64,000 bases of DNA from contig NZ_QXTH01000002.1 of the NCBI RefSeq assembly GCF_003946865.1, positions 62,001 through 126,000 on the forward strand, in the 5' to 3' direction. How positions within the stretch are numbered: position 1 is the first letter of the stretch; each line of letters opens with the position of its first letter. The notes beneath the pieces were generated by a model that saw only the letters and a program-made list of their open reading frames with translations, made no database searches and was not told where the DNA came from. The DNA comes from Antribacter gilvus. GTDB taxonomy: Bacteria > Actinomycetota > Actinomycetes > Actinomycetales > Cellulomonadaceae. The position numbers and the translations under genes were made by a program. Below, one piece after another: positions 61,886-64,000 of the stretch.

Positions 61886-63141
61886 GCCGTCACCTCCTTC
61901 TTCTTCGCTGCCCGACGCCGGTCTCCCGCACCCGGGCGCTTCCGCGTGCCCGGGTGCGGGAGACGGAAGATGGCGCGGACGAGGGGCGGTGCGGCGATGA
62001 ACAGCACGATGAGCGACTGGACGACGAGCACGATCTCGTCGGGGACACCCTCGGAGACCTGCATCGTGGAGCCGCCCGCCTTGAAGGCGCCGAACAGGAT
62101 GCCGGCCGCGAGCACGCCCCAGGGGCCGGAGCCGCCCAGGAGCGCGACCGTGATCGCGTCGAAGCCGATCCCCGCGTCGATGTCGGAGCTGAACCCGTTG
62201 GTCACCGAGCCCAGGACCTGGCTCGCCCCGGCCAGGCCGACGAGCCCGCCCGCGAACAGCATGGCGATGGTCGTCGCGCGCGGGACGTCGATGCCCGCGA
62301 CCCGGGCGGCCCGCGGGTTCTGCCCGACGGCGCGGAACTGGAAGCCCAGGCTCGACCGGTTGAGGAGCCACCAGACGCCGACGACCGCGAGCAGCGCCAG
62401 GACGAAGCCCCAGTGCAGGGTGAACCGCTCGCCCACCAGGTGCGGCAGCTGGGCGGACTCGGCGGTGGGCGGGGTCTTCGGGTTGGCCGAGCCGGGGGCC
62501 CGCAGCAGGCCGGGCGTCGACAGCATGTAGAAGACCAGGTAGAAGCCGACGTAGTTGAGCATGATCGTGACGATCACCTCGTGGGCACCCGTGCGCGCCT
62601 TGAGCAGGCCCGCGATGCCCGCCCAGACCGCGCCGGCGGCGATCCCGGCGACGAGCGCGAGCAGCAGGTGCAGAGGGAACGGGAGCCCCTTCACGCCGAA
62701 GCCGACCCAGCCCGCGGCCGCGGCCGCCAGGAGCATCTGCCCCTGGCCACCGATGTTGAAGAGGCCCGCCCGGAACGCGACGGCCACACCGAGGCCCGCG
62801 GCGATCAGCGGGGTCGCGTAGTTCAGCGTCTCGGTGAGGGGCCGGATCGCCTGGGCGAAGGTCTCGGCCCGGTTGTTGTAGACGGAACCGCGGAACAGCG
62901 CCGAGTACGCACCGCCGATGGCGTCGCCGAGCGCGGCGAAGGTGTCGCTCGGGCGGCTGAAGAAGTAGACGGAGGCTTCCTGCACGCCCTCGTCGGTGAA
63001 CGCGATCATCACGGAGCCCACCAGGACGGCGAGGACGACGGCCCCCACGGCCACCGTCCAGCGCGCCGAGGCGATCTCCTGGAGCGCGGTGGCCCAGCGG
63101 TCCTGGGTCGGCTCGTGCTCGGTGTCCGGACCCGCGGTCAT
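61882..63141 (-). CDS. BMP-type nucleoside ABC transporter permease 1
   Basis: 419 residues, about ten membrane helices. Seen: YATPLIAAGLGVAVAFRAGLFNIGGQGQML, GAHEVIVTIMLNYV, QFRAVGQNPRAARVAGIDV and GIGFDAITVALLGGSGPWGV. The C-terminus is basic (RRRAAKKKEVTA). The ATG overlaps the stop of the ATPase gene (ATGA). The YufP/BmpB-type pair fits guanosine or general nucleoside import. Confidence 0.9.
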   Translation of the reverse strand: MTAGPDTEHEPTQDRWATALQEIASARWTVAVGAVVLAVLVGSVMIAFTDEGVQEASVYFFSRPSDTFAALGDAIGGAYSALFRGSVYNNRAETFAQAIRPLTETLNYATPLIAAGLGVAVAFRAGLFNIGGQGQMLLAAAAAGWVGFGVKGLPFPLHLLLALVAGIAAGAVWAGIAGLLKARTGAHEVIVTIMLNYVGFYLVFYMLSTPGLLRAPGSANPKTPPTAESAQLPHLVGERFTLHWGFVLALLAVVGVWWLLNRSSLGFQFRAVGQNPRAARVAGIDVPRATTIAMLFAGGLVGLAGASQVLGSVTNGFSSDIDAGIGFDAITVALLGGSGPWGVLAAGILFGAFKAGGSTMQVSEGVPDEIVLVVQSLIVLFIAAPPLVRAIFRLPHPGTRKRPGAGDRRRAAKKKEVTA

Positions 63142-64000
63142 GCGGCGCCCCCTTCTGCGTCCTGGGGCAGGATGCCCGCCATCATCAGGCCGAGCACGTC
63201 ACGCGGCGTCGTGGCCGGGACGATGCCGACGACGCGGCCGCGGTACATGACCATGATCCGGTCGGCGAGCGCCACGGCCTCGTCGAGCTCGGTGGAGACC
63301 ACGACGACCGGCACGCCGGCGTCGCGCGTGGCGACGATGCGCTTGTGGATGAACTCGATGGACCCGACGTCCACGCCTCGCGTGGGCTGCGCGGCGACGA
63401 ACAGGCGCAGGTCGCGGGAGAGCTCCCGCGCCAGGACCACCTTCTGCTGGTTGCCGCCCGAGAGGCGGCCCACCGCGGCCTCGATGCCCTGGGTCCGCAC
63501 GTCGAACTCGGCGACCTTCTCGCGCGCGAACCGGTCGCGCTCGGCGAGCTGCAGCGCGCCCTTGCGGACGAACGGCGGTCCGTCGGCGCGGTCGAGCATG
63601 AGGTTCTCGGCGATCGTGAACTCGCCGACGAGGCCGTCGTGGGTGCGGTCCTCGGGGACGAAGCCGACGCCGGCGTCGAGGACCTCGCGCACGGAGCGGC
63701 CGGCGAGCTCTTTGCCGTCGAGCAGGATGCTGCCCGTGACGTTCGGCTGGAGGCCGATGAGCGCCTCGGTGAGCTCTGTCTGGCCGTTGCCCTGGACGCC
63801 CGCGACCACGAGGACCTCGCCGCCGCGCACGTCGAACGACACGTCGTCCACGAGGACGGCACCGGTCTCGCTCGTCACGACGAGGTTGTCCACGGTGAGG
63901 CCGGTCTCGGCGACGACCGGCGCGTCCTTGTGCACGGTGAGCGACACCGCGCGACCCACCATGAGGGACGCGAGCTCCGCGTCCGTGGCGGTGGGGCTGG
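63138..64000 (-). CDS. BMP-type nucleoside ABC transporter ATPase (5' end outside window)
   Basis: The visible 286 residues are the end of the first ABC domain or linker (ATDAELASLMVGRAV) and the whole second ABC domain. This one has a degenerate Walker A (VAGVQGNGQTEL), signature LSGGNQQKVVLARELSRD, then FVAAQPTRGVDVGSIEFIHKR and a degenerate switch VVVVSTELDEA. Such a double-ABC protein powers sugar and BMP-type nucleoside importers. The first ABC domain and the start, and probably the lipoprotein binding gene, lie beyond the window. Confidence 0.9.
   Translation of the reverse strand, partial: SPTATDAELASLMVGRAVSLTVHKDAPVVAETGLTVDNLVVTSETGAVLVDDVSFDVRGGEVLVVAGVQGNGQTELTEALIGLQPNVTGSILLDGKELAGRSVREVLDAGVGFVPEDRTHDGLVGEFTIAENLMLDRADGPPFVRKGALQLAERDRFAREKVAEFDVRTQGIEAAVGRLSGGNQQKVVLARELSRDLRLFVAAQPTRGVDVGSIEFIHKRIVATRDAGVPVVVVSTELDEAVALADRIMVMYRGRVVGIVPATTPRDVLGLMMAGILPQDAEGGAA

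Overview
The window is about 64 kb of very GC-rich DNA with dense, often overlapping genes (ATGA, GTGA and TGATG junctions). Gene order and families point to an actinobacterium of the order Micrococcales, most like Promicromonosporaceae or Cellulomonadaceae. This placement is an inference from prfB-ftsE-ftsX-M23-smpB-ssrA synteny, a tmRNA tag ending FALAA, LytR-CpsA-Psr proteins, the acyl-CoA carboxylase alpha/beta/epsilon set, a tad pilus cluster and a DtxR-type iron box. Many genes carry a TANNNT hexamer 5 to 8 nt before the start codon and no Shine-Dalgarno, so leaderless transcription appears to be the rule here.

Layout. 1-5468 (minus): a GH20 beta-N-acetylhexosaminidase, an N-acyl-D-amino-acid deacylase, a UBP zinc-finger protein, a D-serine dehydratase-like enzyme and RidA, which reads as catabolism of amino sugars and D-amino acids. 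5620-9647 (plus): the Hen1-Pnkp RNA repair pair. 9686-16779 (minus): ssrA, smpB, a ferric-reductase-like pair, an M23 peptidase, ftsX, ftsE and prfB. 16830-21472 (minus): a seven-gene tad pilus cluster. 21657-25306: a MarR regulator with a likely deleted target gene, an aminotransferase and a divergent lysE/lysG pair. 25326-29410 (minus): three tandem LCP proteins. 29541-33137 (minus): a phytase-like/GDPD fusion and a Bcr/CflA efflux pump. 33246-46335: SRAP peptidase, enoyl-CoA hydratase, adenylate cyclase, BirA, carboxylase beta and epsilon subunits, a polysialyltransferase-like protein, a DUF885 peptidase, an AbiEi-like protein, Maf and the biotinylated carboxylase alpha subunit. 46378-52659: NUDIX, LpdA, purine nucleoside phosphorylase, a phosphosugar mutase and a siderophore-interacting protein. 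52925-55624: a large pyruvyltransferase/GT8 fusion. 55686-64000 (minus): deoC, add, two hypotheticals, deoA, cdd and a BMP-type nucleoside ABC importer.

Functional links. BirA would biotinylate the carboxylase alpha subunit encoded 8 kb away, and the beta and epsilon subunits lie beside birA. The nucleoside importer, cdd, deoA, add, purine nucleoside phosphorylase, phosphosugar mutase and deoC together make a nucleoside uptake and pentose-phosphate salvage route. FtsEX with the coiled-coil M23 peptidase makes a division-associated wall hydrolase system.

The most unusual content is two families of interspersed palindromic repeats. One (two copies, 62-66 bp) includes a perfect 66-bp palindrome that is in frame inside the hexosaminidase gene and encodes 22 residues. 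The other (three copies, each exactly 73 bp) brackets an AbiEi-like gene and supplies its last codons. No transposase, CRISPR array, tRNA or rRNA was found.
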